A stretch of DNA of 64,000 bases. It comes from Saccharophagus degradans 2-40 (GTDB lineage: Bacteria > Pseudomonadota > Gammaproteobacteria > Pseudomonadales > Cellvibrionaceae). The notes below the pieces were generated by a model that saw only the letters and a program-made list of their open reading frames with translations, made no database searches and had not been told where the DNA came from. This document shows positions 55,893 through 64,000 of the stretch, in pieces. The stretch spans positions 4,587,684 through 4,651,683 of the forward strand of contig NC_007912.1 of assembly GCF_000013665.1 (NCBI RefSeq). Reading direction: 5' to 3'. A program made the translations under genes and the position numbers. Position 1 is the stretch's first letter. Each line of letters starts with the position of its first letter.

Positions 55893-57422
55893 ATGTCTAT
55901 AGAAGAAGCACGTTTAGAGATATGTAACCTTACGGGCGACCACTACCCCGAGATAAAACAACTAATGGACGCCGCCTACAACGAACTCGGCGGCGCTTGG
56001 CCTGAGCACACTATTACCTACCTTATTGAGGAGTTCCCCGAAGGCCAAATTGGCATAGTCGACGGCGGCAAGCTTGTTGGTATTGCCCTTAGCGTGCAGG
56101 TTGACTACGCTCGGTTTTCTAACCCCCATACCTATGAAGATATAGTAGATAGCAACGACAACGTTAAAAACGACTTGAGCGGCGATGCCCTCTATGGCCT
56201 AGATGTTGTAATTGCCTCTAGCCACCGCGGCATGCGCCTAGGCCGCAGGCTTTACGACGCGCGCAAAGAACTCTGCCGTCAATATAACTTGCGTGCAATT
56301 TTAGCAGGTGGGCGCATCCCCAATTACCACCAGTACTCTAACGAGTTAAGCCCAGACCAATACATCACAAAAGTGGATCGCAAAGAAATTTACGACCCCA
56401 TTCTTACTTTTCAACTTTCTAACGATTTTCAAGTTAAGCGATTACTTAAAAAATATTTACCCGAAGACCAGAAATCTGTCGGCTATGCCACACTGCTTGA
56501 ATGGAACAATATATTATTCGAGCCGGATATTCGCGTGCTGGAAACATCCAAGAATATTGTGCGCGTGGGCGCTGTACAGTGGCAGATGCGCGCTGTGAGT
56601 TCTCTCGACGAGCTTTTGGCGCAGGTAGAGTTTTTTGTAGATACGGTATCAGATTACCAAAGCGACTTTATTATTTTCCCAGAATTTTTTAACGCCCCGC
56701 TTATGGGCCTGGGTGATCAAAGCACACAAACGCTCGCCATTCGTTATTTGGCAGAATACACAGAAAAAATTTTAGAGCGTATGTCGCAACTTGCCATTGA
56801 GTACAATGCCAATATTATTACTGGCTCTATGCCCTTGGCCGATGGCGATACCATTTACAATGTCTCTTACCTTTGCCACCGCAGCGGCAAAATTGACGAG
56901 CAGCGAAAAATTCACATAACCCCGCACGAAGAACGCGATTGGGTTATTCAAGGTGGCGATAAGGTGTCAGTTTTTGAAACCGATGCAGGTAAAGTTGGGA
57001 TATTAATTTGTTATGATGTCGAGTTCCCTGAATTGTCGCGTATTATGGCTCAACAAGGCCTAGAAATTTTATTTGTACCCTTCTGGACCGACACCAAAAA
57101 CAGCTATTTACGTGTGCGCCTGTGCGCCCATGCTCGCGCCATCGAAAACGAATGCTATGTGGTTATTGCGGGCAGTGTAGGCAACTTACCAAAAGTGGAT
57201 AGCCTAGATGTGCAATACAGCCAGTCGGCAGTACTCACGCCATCTGACTTCCCATTCCCACACGATGCACTGCTTAACGAAGCAACACCCAATACAGAAA
57301 TGTTGTTATTTTCGGACTTAGACTTATCGAAACTAAAAGTATTGCACAGTGAAGGCTCGGTTCGAAACTTAAAAGACAGACGCACCGACGTGTACGATGT
57401 AATATTAAAAAATACCCAATAG
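55893..57422 (+). CDS. Fused GNAT acetyltransferase and carbon-nitrogen hydrolase (nitrilase superfamily)
   Basis: A 509-residue two-domain protein. The N-terminal GNAT domain (about 8-210) has LDVVIASSHRGMRLGRRLYD. The C-terminal nitrilase-type amidase (about 222-500) has the triad Glu264 (IIFPEFFN), Lys339 (EQRKIHITPHE) and Cys373 (ILICYDVEFPE). Both sites look intact. Such fusions occur in many bacteria, but the reaction is not established; sequential acylation and amide hydrolysis is a guess. A strong terminator follows. Confidence 0.9.
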   Translation: MSIEEARLEICNLTGDHYPEIKQLMDAAYNELGGAWPEHTITYLIEEFPEGQIGIVDGGKLVGIALSVQVDYARFSNPHTYEDIVDSNDNVKNDLSGDALYGLDVVIASSHRGMRLGRRLYDARKELCRQYNLRAILAGGRIPNYHQYSNELSPDQYITKVDRKEIYDPILTFQLSNDFQVKRLLKKYLPEDQKSVGYATLLEWNNILFEPDIRVLETSKNIVRVGAVQWQMRAVSSLDELLAQVEFFVDTVSDYQSDFIIFPEFFNAPLMGLGDQSTQTLAIRYLAEYTEKILERMSQLAIEYNANIITGSMPLADGDTIYNVSYLCHRSGKIDEQRKIHITPHEERDWVIQGGDKVSVFETDAGKVGILICYDVEFPELSRIMAQQGLEILFVPFWTDTKNSYLRVRLCAHARAIENECYVVIAGSVGNLPKVDSLDVQYSQSAVLTPSDFPFPHDALLNEATPNTEMLLFSDLDLSKLKVLHSEGSVRNLKDRRTDVYDVILKNTQ

Positions 57423-57459
57423 CAACAAAATATCAAAGCCACTAGCTATTAAGCCCAAT

Positions 57460-57496
57460 AAAAAAGCGCACCGGCCGACGCGGGTGCGCTTTTTTA
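57460..57496. terminator. Bidirectional intrinsic terminator
   Basis: AGCGCACC (57465-57472) pairs with GGTGCGCT (57483-57490), with A-run on the left and T-run on the right so that the stem extends as AAAAA/TTTTT. It lies between convergent genes and should end transcripts from both sides. Confidence 0.9.
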
Positions 57497-57539
57497 TCTT
57501 GTATTTAAATCACCACTGCAATATTTGTTGCGGTTCTAG

Positions 57540-58067
57540 TTAACCTTTAATTTCTGAACCACTAACCTTGCTTTCGCTTGAGCTCTCGGCTTCTGTATCA
57601 GCCTCGTTCTCTGAGTTTTCTAATTTAGCCTCAGCCTCTTCCTCAGCTTGCTCCCATTGCTCGGCCCCCATACCAACTTTAGGCTCGGCGCGCATTAAGC
57701 GTATGTAACGTATATCTTCAATGCGAAAAACCAAGTCGCCGGTATCTTCGAAGTCGGCATAGGCGTGAATAATATCGTCGTTACCCCAATAGCGAGTGTC
57801 TTTTAGTAAAATAAACCCCGAGGTAAGTTTGTTTGCCGATATTGCGCTGTATTGCCGCTTAGATACCCGGCCATAATAGTAATAGCCGTCAATTTTATCG
57901 CCCTCCTCAGGCACATTAAATTGAATAAACACCCAAACCCTATCGCTATCTTCCATGGTAACCAGGGCGCCGGTTTCTTCCTCTACATTACAGGCGGTAA
58001 GTAAAAGCAGCATTACGCAGCTAAAAAATAGGGAAGCACTTATTTTTAAATCCATTTTCATTCTCAT
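57540..58067 (-). CDS. Lipoprotein with acidic C-terminal tail, unknown function
   Basis: A 175-residue predicted lipoprotein: a hydrophobic segment ends in the lipobox LLTAC (Cys26). The middle (about 35-130) is a beta-rich domain (RVWVFIQFNVPEEGD, YYYYGRVSKRQYSA). The last 40 residues are a Glu/Ser/Ala-rich tail (EEEAEAKLENSENEADTEAE), probably disordered. Three in-frame ATGs cluster at the start (58067, 58061, 58055); the exact one is unclear. No family was recognised. It is 100 bp downstream of the hemY end on the same strand. Confidence 0.75.
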   Translation of the reverse strand: MRMKMDLKISASLFFSCVMLLLLTACNVEEETGALVTMEDSDRVWVFIQFNVPEEGDKIDGYYYYGRVSKRQYSAISANKLTSGFILLKDTRYWGNDDIIHAYADFEDTGDLVFRIEDIRYIRLMRAEPKVGMGAEQWEQAEEEAEAKLENSENEADTEAESSSESKVSGSEIKG

Positions 58068-58167
58068 TTCTATTTTCTATTCTTTGTTTGGGCTTATTAG
58101 TCCCATCTGTTTTCTATTGCGAATTAGTTTTTTAGCGTTATAGCTTTTTATTAAATTACATTTCGTA

Positions 58168-59379
58168 TTAGCTATCACCTGCACTTAACAGTAAGCCGCG
58201 CTTGTAGCAATCTATACTCAACTTAGTTTCGCCTAGGGTAGCAAATACCTCGGCCAGCTCAGCGTAAGCTTGTGGTGTTTCACGCAGCTTTATACTTTGC
58301 TCTAAATAACCGCGCGCTTTGCCCCATAGTTTATTACGAATTGCGATACGACCTAAGGCCAAATGTAACACTGCATCTTCTGGGTGAGTTTTTAACCAAC
58401 TTTCTGCATGAGTAAGCTGATCTTTACTTTTAACGGTACGCGAACGGCCATACAAATTCACAAGCTCAGGGTGCCAAGATTTTTTCAGCTTAACGCGCAA
58501 TATAGATTCGGCTTCGTCGTAAAGTTTGGCTTTTATTAACTCGTGCGCATAGCAAAACAGTAATTTTTCATTGGCCTTTAATTCTTTTGGCGCGGCATCC
58601 CAAAACGCATGCAAATCGCGTATTAATACGTGGTCGCCTTCTTTTTTTGCGGTAGCCGCAAGGTGCTGCAAGCGCGAGAGGTAAGCGTTAAGTTTTAGTT
58701 GGGCTAGTTCCTCAGCGTCGTACACTTTGTATTTCGCTAATAATGGCAACAGCTCTACAAGGCTTGTCCAATCGCGCAATTGAATGGTTGTTCTACACAG
58801 CAGTTCGAGTACAACGGGGTGCTCACCGTGATTAGCGCGCGCACGTGTGAGTACAGCCAAGCATTGCTCTAATTGCTTTTCCATTAATAAAATGCGCGCC
58901 TGACTTATTGCCACCGCCAAATCGTTTTCGGGGGCGTGTTTTTCGGCCTGCTGAATTAAAAAACGCGTTTCTTCTTTTTCACCTAATTCATAAGCGCTGC
59001 GCGCTGCGGCCAAGTAATGTACCAACGGCTTATCAGATAATTTGGCTGCGCCTACAAGGTCTTTTTTTGCCGCTCGCCAATTGCCCTCTACAAAATTAAT
59101 TAAGCCGCGCTGAGTGTGGCGCTCGGCGCGTTTTTGTTTGCTCTCGCTCCACCAACTGCGGCTTACGCCAAATGCAGTTAGCCCGCGACGAATAAGTCCA
59201 AAGCACCACCAAAGTAAAAGTAAACCAATAGAAAAGGTAAACACGCCAAACCAAAAGCGCATTTCTACGCTGGTATCACCATAGCTAATAAGAATATAAC
59301 CAGTGTCGTGCTGTACTAAATAGGTTAGCGAGGCACCTAAGCACAATAATATTAAGCAATAAATCAGGGCGCGCATCAT
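58168..59379 (-). CDS. hemY: HemY, membrane TPR protein of the haem operon
   Basis: A 403-residue inner-membrane protein of the proteobacterial HemY_N family, not the protoporphyrinogen oxidase of the same name. Two helices at about 4-20 and 41-63 are followed by tetratricopeptide-like helices to the end (LINFVEGNWRAAKKDLVGAA; LALGRIAIRNKLWGKARGYL). Its biochemical role is unclear. It overlaps the end of hemX by 4 bp, so the two are translationally coupled. Confidence 0.93.
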   Translation of the reverse strand: MMRALIYCLILLCLGASLTYLVQHDTGYILISYGDTSVEMRFWFGVFTFSIGLLLLWWCFGLIRRGLTAFGVSRSWWSESKQKRAERHTQRGLINFVEGNWRAAKKDLVGAAKLSDKPLVHYLAAARSAYELGEKEETRFLIQQAEKHAPENDLAVAISQARILLMEKQLEQCLAVLTRARANHGEHPVVLELLCRTTIQLRDWTSLVELLPLLAKYKVYDAEELAQLKLNAYLSRLQHLAATAKKEGDHVLIRDLHAFWDAAPKELKANEKLLFCYAHELIKAKLYDEAESILRVKLKKSWHPELVNLYGRSRTVKSKDQLTHAESWLKTHPEDAVLHLALGRIAIRNKLWGKARGYLEQSIKLRETPQAYAELAEVFATLGETKLSIDCYKRGLLLSAGDS

Positions 59380-60860
59380 TGTTTGTCACCCGTATTTTTT
59401 TCTACGCCTTTTAGCTGGTGTAACTCTGCAATATAAGTGTGTAGCAATTCTAACGACTGGCTAATATCCGGCAGGGTTTGCACAATTGGTGTGGCCGCCA
59501 ATTGATCTAATTGAGCAATAAACGCCTCGCGCGCCTGCGTATTGGGATAATATTTTTTTAACCAAAGCGTCGCCTGCGCCAAACTGCTTTGATAAATTTC
59601 TGGCTGCTCGCGCAATAACGCCAGCTGTGCGCGCTCTAACACTAAACGCAGGTTTTGCTGCAGGTACATAGTTGCCTGTGGCGACATCATCGGCTCTGGA
59701 GCAATATCGTGGTGACGCACACGAATATAGTCATCAAGCTTGCCGGTAAATTGACCAAAACCTTGTACCGTTTTGCCCCAAAGTTTTGCAGCTAAGCCCT
59801 GCTCTTCTGTATTTGTATTTTGCTCGGCCGTCGTTTGTCGCTCTTCCGATTCGGTATTTGGGAGTAACGGTTTAATCTCGCCGTTATCTGCTAGCTGATC
59901 CCACGTAGGTTTTACCGGTAGTTTTTCAACCGAATTGGAAAGCGCCTGCAATTGTAAATACATACCTTCTAAATCGATTTTATCTACTAGACGCACCTGC
60001 GCTAAATCTTTTGCCAGCGCTTGCCTTAGGGGGAATAAATCTGGGTCGCCTAGGTCGCGCAGTATGCCGTCGGCTTCGGTAAGTAACGCATCGGCGCCCG
60101 CAGCGCTGCGCTCTACTAAAATGCGTTGGTTTGCCAACTTAAGTAAGTATTGCGCCTCGGCTAGCAACCAATCGTCTCGCGATGTAGTAGACATACTTAG
60201 CAACCGCTTGTTTTGCAGTGCCAAGCGTTGTTCGGCTGCCGCTAAGCGCTGCTCGCTTTGCTGTAATTGCGCAGCAAGCGATTTATCCACTTCGCTAAAA
60301 CGCGATTGTGATTGGGCAATGGTATTTATATTTTGTGTTTGCGCCATCTGCTGCTGTTTTAACTGCTCAAGTTGCGCTTGAGTTTGCGCATCTCTATTTT
60401 TTAGCCATGTATCGGCGTAGTAAGCACCATAGCCAAGGGCGCCCAATACTATTAGCACCAAAATTAGCGCAAACCAAAGGCCCGTTCGCTTTTTGCCTGG
60501 CTTACTTTGCATATCAGCAGGCTTATTGCTGGCACTGCTACCGGTATTCATAGCGGCATTCGAATTATCTGTGCTTGTTTTGTTGCTGCTATCGCTGCTG
60601 TGAATTGATTCACCAAGTGCATTTTCACCGGTGCTCTCACCGGCGCTCTCTGCCTGCTGCGCTCCACTTGCGTCTGTAGCCCCTGTTTGCTCAACATTTA
60701 CTGCAGGTAGCGTTTCACTTTCTTCAATAGGTGCGTCTTTGGCAGGGGTATCGCTTGTGTTCTCTGCGCTTTCATCCTGCGGCAAGCTTATTTTGTTGGT
60801 ATCGACTTCTTCGCTTTGAGGTGACTCTTCTGCGGCATCCGTTGGCTTTTTATCACTCAT
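59376..60860 (-). CDS. hemX: HemX, membrane protein of the haem operon
   Basis: A 494-residue protein with a long acidic, Ser/Glu-rich cytoplasmic N-terminus (1-120), one membrane helix (about 127-149) and a periplasmic coiled coil and helical domain. Although often named uroporphyrinogen methyltransferase, it has no SAM motif; it belongs to the HemX membrane family. It follows hemD after 79 bp. Confidence 0.93.
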   Translation of the reverse strand: MSDKKPTDAAEESPQSEEVDTNKISLPQDESAENTSDTPAKDAPIEESETLPAVNVEQTGATDASGAQQAESAGESTGENALGESIHSSDSSNKTSTDNSNAAMNTGSSASNKPADMQSKPGKKRTGLWFALILVLIVLGALGYGAYYADTWLKNRDAQTQAQLEQLKQQQMAQTQNINTIAQSQSRFSEVDKSLAAQLQQSEQRLAAAEQRLALQNKRLLSMSTTSRDDWLLAEAQYLLKLANQRILVERSAAGADALLTEADGILRDLGDPDLFPLRQALAKDLAQVRLVDKIDLEGMYLQLQALSNSVEKLPVKPTWDQLADNGEIKPLLPNTESEERQTTAEQNTNTEEQGLAAKLWGKTVQGFGQFTGKLDDYIRVRHHDIAPEPMMSPQATMYLQQNLRLVLERAQLALLREQPEIYQSSLAQATLWLKKYYPNTQAREAFIAQLDQLAATPIVQTLPDISQSLELLHTYIAELHQLKGVEKNTGDKQ

Positions 60861-60939
60861 AGTATGGTTCTACAGTTATATGCGAATATGGGATTGGATC
60901 ATGTAAATATATATTTGTTGCGCGCACGCAAGGTTTAAT

Positions 60940-61812
60940 TTAGTGCGCTGCTGTACTTAAATATTCTTCTACGGCCTGCTGTATGGCCTTAAGCATTGCC
61001 GGCTCGGTAGCATTTTTTGCCACCGCTATACGCTTAAAGCCCACGGCTTTTGCGTGTTGCGCCACGCGTTCACCGGGCACCACAACAATTAATGCTCGCC
61101 ATTGCGCAGGCAGCCTAAACGGTGGCTTTTCACTTGCCCTTGGGTTGCTATGTTTAGCTAAAACCGCCACTAAGTTGGTTAGGGTTTCGCCACTAAACAC
61201 GGGGCAAATATCGGTTGTGCTATTTAAGTCGGCCTCAGCCAATACCGCTACTGCTTGCTTTGGCAAGGCGCGCTGGTACAACTCGCAATATTCTATGCGT
61301 GCGCCGCGAGCCACTAATATTTCACCCAACATGGGCCGGCCACCAACACCGCGGCATATTAATATTTTTTCAGCGTCTACTTGCTGTAATTCGGGCATGG
61401 CGAGTAACGCTTCGGAGTTCATGGCATCTACGCCACCCAATACAATTTGGTCGCCAGCACAGCCCCAGCGATCTAGCTGCTGCAATATTGCCTGCTTGGT
61501 TTTTTCACCCACCCCAATAAAGCAAAGTTGCTTTGGCAGTTGCGGCCAATAATCTTCTAAGCAGGTAAAAAAATGTTCTACGGCGTTTTGGCTTACAAAA
61601 AGTATTTTTTGATAGTCATCTAAACCTAGCGCTTGGGTTTGTAGCTGCCGTTTTTCTGCCTCACCCGTAACCGGAATAATTTCAAGTAAGGGAATGGGCA
61701 GCGCCCGCCAAACAGCCTCGCTATTAAACATTTCTATGCGCTTACACCATTCGCTATTTTGCGCGACAGGCCGGCTTGCAATTATGCGTATTGCACCACT
61801 ATTGGTTGTCAT
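60940..61812 (-). CDS. hemD: Uroporphyrinogen-III synthase
   Basis: This enzyme closes and rearranges hydroxymethylbilane to uroporphyrinogen III. The 290-residue sequence is only weakly conserved in this family, but [13 protein letters not shown] and [14 protein letters not shown] with [10 protein letters not shown] match it. It overlaps the hemC end by 14 bp, a usual hemC-hemD arrangement. Confidence 0.93.
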   Translation of the reverse strand: MTTNSGAIRIIASRPVAQNSEWCKRIEMFNSEAVWRALPIPLLEIIPVTGEAEKRQLQTQALGLDDYQKILFVSQNAVEHFFTCLEDYWPQLPKQLCFIGVGEKTKQAILQQLDRWGCAGDQIVLGGVDAMNSEALLAMPELQQVDAEKILICRGVGGRPMLGEILVARGARIEYCELYQRALPKQAVAVLAEADLNSTTDICPVFSGETLTNLVAVLAKHSNPRASEKPPFRLPAQWRALIVVVPGERVAQHAKAVGFKRIAVAKNATEPAMLKAIQQAVEEYLSTAAH

Positions 61813-62725
61813 ATACCGCTTTTAATATTTTGTCGGCACCCGCGGCCAATAATTTTTCTGCAAGCTCTACGCCCATTTTTTCGCCATCGGCGGCAGCGCC
61901 TGTCATTTCATCATAAATCACTTTGCTACCATCTGGGTCTGCCACTAGGCCGCGCAGCCAAAGCTGGTTATTTTGGTGAACAGCAAAACAACCTATAGGC
62001 ACTTGGCAGCCCCCTTCTAAACGGCGGTTCATTGCGCGCTCGGCAAGTACTTGCTCGGCGGTTATTGTGTGGTGTAATGCTTGTAATAATTTTAGGGTTT
62101 CACTATCTGCGCTGCGGCACTCTATACCAACCGCACCTTGCCCGCCCGCAGGCAAGCTTTCTTCTGGCGATAAATAACTGCGAATGCGATCGCCAAACTT
62201 TAGGCGTTTCAAACCGGCAGCCGCAAGGATAATGGCGTCGTACTCACCTGCATCTAATTTAGCCAGACGTGTGTTTACGTTACCGCGTAAAAACTTTACG
62301 GTTATATCGGGCCTGCGCGCCAGTATTTGGCTTTGACGGCGCAAGCTTGATGTACCCACCACACCGCCAGCTGGCAGCGCATCTAAATTTTCATACCCCG
62401 CAGACACCCACGCATCGCGCGGGTCTTCGCGCTCTAAAATAACTGCAAGCTCAAGGCCCTCTGGGAATTCCATGGGCACATCTTTCATGGAGTGCACGGC
62501 GATATCGGCTTCATCTGCCAGCAGGGCGTGCTCGAGCTCTTTTACAAATAAGCCTTTACCACCCACTTTTGCCAATGGCACATCTAGAATCTTGTCGCCG
62601 CGGCTCACAAGAGGGAATAGCTCTACCTCTAGGCTTGGGTAAAGCGCTTCTAATTTGGCTTTTACATCGTTGGCTTGCCACAGGGCGAGCTCACTTTTGC
62701 GGGTGGCGATTCGGATCTTTTTCAT
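61799..62725 (-). CDS. hemC: Porphobilinogen deaminase (hydroxymethylbilane synthase)
   Basis: The enzyme joins four porphobilinogen units. 308 residues. The dipyrromethane cofactor attaches to Cys240 (EGGCQVPIG). Substrate-binding motifs: [27 protein letters not shown] and [11 protein letters not shown]. It heads hemCDXY and lies 123 bp downstream of algR. Confidence 0.97.
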   Translation of the reverse strand: MKKIRIATRKSELALWQANDVKAKLEALYPSLEVELFPLVSRGDKILDVPLAKVGGKGLFVKELEHALLADEADIAVHSMKDVPMEFPEGLELAVILEREDPRDAWVSAGYENLDALPAGGVVGTSSLRRQSQILARRPDITVKFLRGNVNTRLAKLDAGEYDAIILAAAGLKRLKFGDRIRSYLSPEESLPAGGQGAVGIECRSADSETLKLLQALHHTITAEQVLAERAMNRRLEGGCQVPIGCFAVHQNNQLWLRGLVADPDGSKVIYDEMTGAAADGEKMGVELAEKLLAAGADKILKAVYDNQ

Positions 62726-62848
62726 AGTAGATGCGGGTCTTTTTTAGATGTTTTATAGGCTTTATCGATATAAGCCCGAATGATAACAGACGGGCGGTGT
62801 GATATTTAGCCCCAGAGTAAGTAACACGCTAAGTTGCCAGTATTTTTG

Positions 62849-63580
62849 CTACAGACGGTTAAGTAAGTCGCGTACGCCCGAAAGGTGACGACGGCTTACC
62901 AGTGGGCGGTATTCGCTATCTTTTATACACACTGCGTATTGCCCTTCTGCGGTTTTTTCCATGCCCACTATGCCTTTAATCGCGACCAGAGCATTGCGGT
63001 GAATGCGCACAAAGCGCTGGGCAAACTCTTCTTCTAGCTCTTTTAGGGTATCGTCGATAAGGGTTTCCCCTTCGGCGTGGTATACCGTTACGTATTTTTG
63101 GTCAGCGATAAAACAGTAAATATCGTCTATTGGGATAAGCTCGGTACCGCGCCGTGTTTTTGCGGCTATATGCTGGCGGCTGGCTCCTTCTTCCACTTGC
63201 TTTAACGCCGATTTTTGCACTTTAGTTGTACGCGTTACTTTTTCTAGCGCGGCGCGCAACTGCTCTTCTTTTACAGGTTTAAGCAAATACCCCGCAGCAA
63301 GGGTTTCGAAAGCCTGCAGCGCGTATTCATCGTAGGCGGTGCAAAAAATTAAGGCGGGTGGATCTTCCATAGCCGATATTACGTGAGCAGCTTCGAGGCC
63401 ATCTTTGCCTGGCATACGAATGTCGGTAAGCACAATATCGGGGTCGAGCCGTAAGGTGGCCTCTATAGCTTCGTCGCCATTGGCAGCCTCACCTACCACG
63501 GTATAGTCGGGCAGCGCATCAATAAGTCGCTGCAGGCGCAACCTTGCCAGTGGCTCATCATCAACAATTAGAATATGCAT
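62849..63580 (-). CDS. algR: LytTR response regulator AlgR
   Basis: A 243-residue regulator with an N-terminal receiver (Asp53 in VLTDIRMPGKDG) and a C-terminal LytTR DNA-binding domain (YVTVYHAEGETLIDDTLKEL; RFVRIHRNALVAIKGI). In Pseudomonas AlgR controls alginate, type IV pili and virulence with AlgZ/FimS. The algZ-algR-hemC order is the Pseudomonas one, supporting the name over other LytTR regulators. Confidence 0.93.
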   Translation of the reverse strand: MHILIVDDEPLARLRLQRLIDALPDYTVVGEAANGDEAIEATLRLDPDIVLTDIRMPGKDGLEAAHVISAMEDPPALIFCTAYDEYALQAFETLAAGYLLKPVKEEQLRAALEKVTRTTKVQKSALKQVEEGASRQHIAAKTRRGTELIPIDDIYCFIADQKYVTVYHAEGETLIDDTLKELEEEFAQRFVRIHRNALVAIKGIVGMEKTAEGQYAVCIKDSEYRPLVSRRHLSGVRDLLNRL

Positions 63581-63587
63581 AATCGTC

Positions 63588-64000
63588 TTAGTTATCCTTG
63601 ATTTTAACTGGCAAATTAGTTTGCACAGGGTAACGCAAAGTCACTGTAAACACTGCGTCTTCTTTATCAACTTGCACCACGCCTTCACTGCCATATAACG
63701 CAGTAAGCCGATGGCGTATATTCGCCAGCGCTAGGCCGTTGCCGCTGCTCGCTGCACCTGTTTCGCTAGCGGGTTGATTGCTCTTAGGGCTGCTTACAGG
63801 ATTCGTTACCACAATAGTGACCGTTTTATCACTCACATCGACGCTAACCACAATATCGCCCCCCTCCGGCAGCGGTTGAATACCGTGATATATCGCGTTT
63901 TCGATTAATGGTTGCAGCAATAAGCTGGGAATAGTTTGGCTGGCGCTAACGTCGTTTACCTCGGCGCCGTAGCGCCACTCCATGCGCAAGCGATTACCCA
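63588..64000 (-). CDS. algZ: Sensor histidine kinase AlgZ/FimS (3' part only)
   Basis: The C-terminal part of a LytS-type kinase; the frame stays open to the window edge, so the start lies beyond 64000. The visible part has the ATP-binding N box LLLQPLIENAIYHGIQPLPE and the G box GNGLALANIRHRL. It is 7 bp before algR on the same strand. The membrane sensor part cannot be seen. Confidence 0.9.
   Translation of the reverse strand, partial: GNRLRMEWRYGAEVNDVSASQTIPSLLLQPLIENAIYHGIQPLPEGGDIVVSVDVSDKTVTIVVTNPVSSPKSNQPASETGAASSGNGLALANIRHRLTALYGSEGVVQVDKEDAVFTVTLRYPVQTNLPVKIKDN

Noticed and set aside
59376-60860. Uroporphyrinogen-III methyltransferase call for hemX
   Set aside because: No SAM-binding motif; the sequence is a membrane coiled-coil protein.
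60983-61552. 189-residue antisense frame in hemD
   Set aside because: Shadow of hemD; no start signal or family.
1-64000. CRISPR arrays, tRNA, rRNA, transposases, integrases
   Set aside because: I looked for regularly spaced repeats, cloverleaf-like intergenic sequences and recombinase motifs and found none that could be supported.

Overview
The window is chromosomal DNA from a gammaproteobacterium of the Cellvibrionaceae/Pseudomonadales type; the gene set and codon use look most like Saccharophagus or Teredinibacter, but that assignment is inference from family resemblance. The core gene order closely follows Pseudomonas aeruginosa: a complete Pil-Chp twitching chemosensory operon (pilG-pilH-pilI-pilJ-pilK-chpA-chpB-chpC) divergent from gshB, tonB3-like, yqgE and ruvX; then pilU-pilT divergent from yggS-proC-yggT-metX-metW-DUF4426-rdgB, with hemW beyond. 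Two further conserved blocks follow: ppk-trxA-rho-ubiD, and algZ-algR-hemC-hemD-hemX-hemY.

Region by region. (1) 1-5523 is a visibly AT-rich accessory segment. It carries a KAP-family membrane P-loop NTPase and a downstream exported beta-propeller-like protein, and is bracketed by a 127-bp near-perfect direct repeat (125/127) that is an internal fragment of the araC-type regulator gene at 5146-6024. (2) 5146-7521 holds that regulator, a divergent AS3MT-type arsenite methyltransferase and a small coiled-coil protein, followed by a 0.66-kb non-coding stretch with a foldable element. (3) 8187-11856 is the housekeeping/stress set cysQ, nudE, yrfG, hslR, hslO. (4) 11985-25116 is the Pil-Chp operon on the minus strand, dominated by a 2336-residue ChpA. 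(5) 25377-35866 is gshB through rdgB. (6) 36008-43840 is signalling and envelope: two tandem membrane diguanylate cyclases with a shared periplasmic domain, a TraF-like outer-membrane protein, hemW and a hybrid histidine kinase. (7) 43866-52347 has a TVP38-flavoprotein fusion, ppk (with a possible Pho box), trxA, rho and ubiD. (8) 52375-58067 is a looser accessory set: VOC protein, membrane acyltransferase, orphan periplasmic binding protein, GNAT proteins, small lipoproteins and a GNAT-nitrilase fusion. (9) 58168-64000 is the haem block with algR and the 3' part of algZ.

Functionally the window centres on surface behaviour: type IV pilus retraction (PilT/PilU), its chemosensory control (Pil-Chp), a TonB3-like protein, AlgZ/AlgR and c-di-GMP synthesis all lie together. 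The most interesting accessory locus is the KAP NTPase/exported beta-propeller pair between duplicated araC sequence, a candidate envelope or phage-exclusion module. The second is the tandem diguanylate cyclases, whose periplasmic domain resembles a carbohydrate-binding jelly roll. I saw no rRNA, tRNA, CRISPR array, transposase or integrase. All family calls are by reading the sequence, with no database search.
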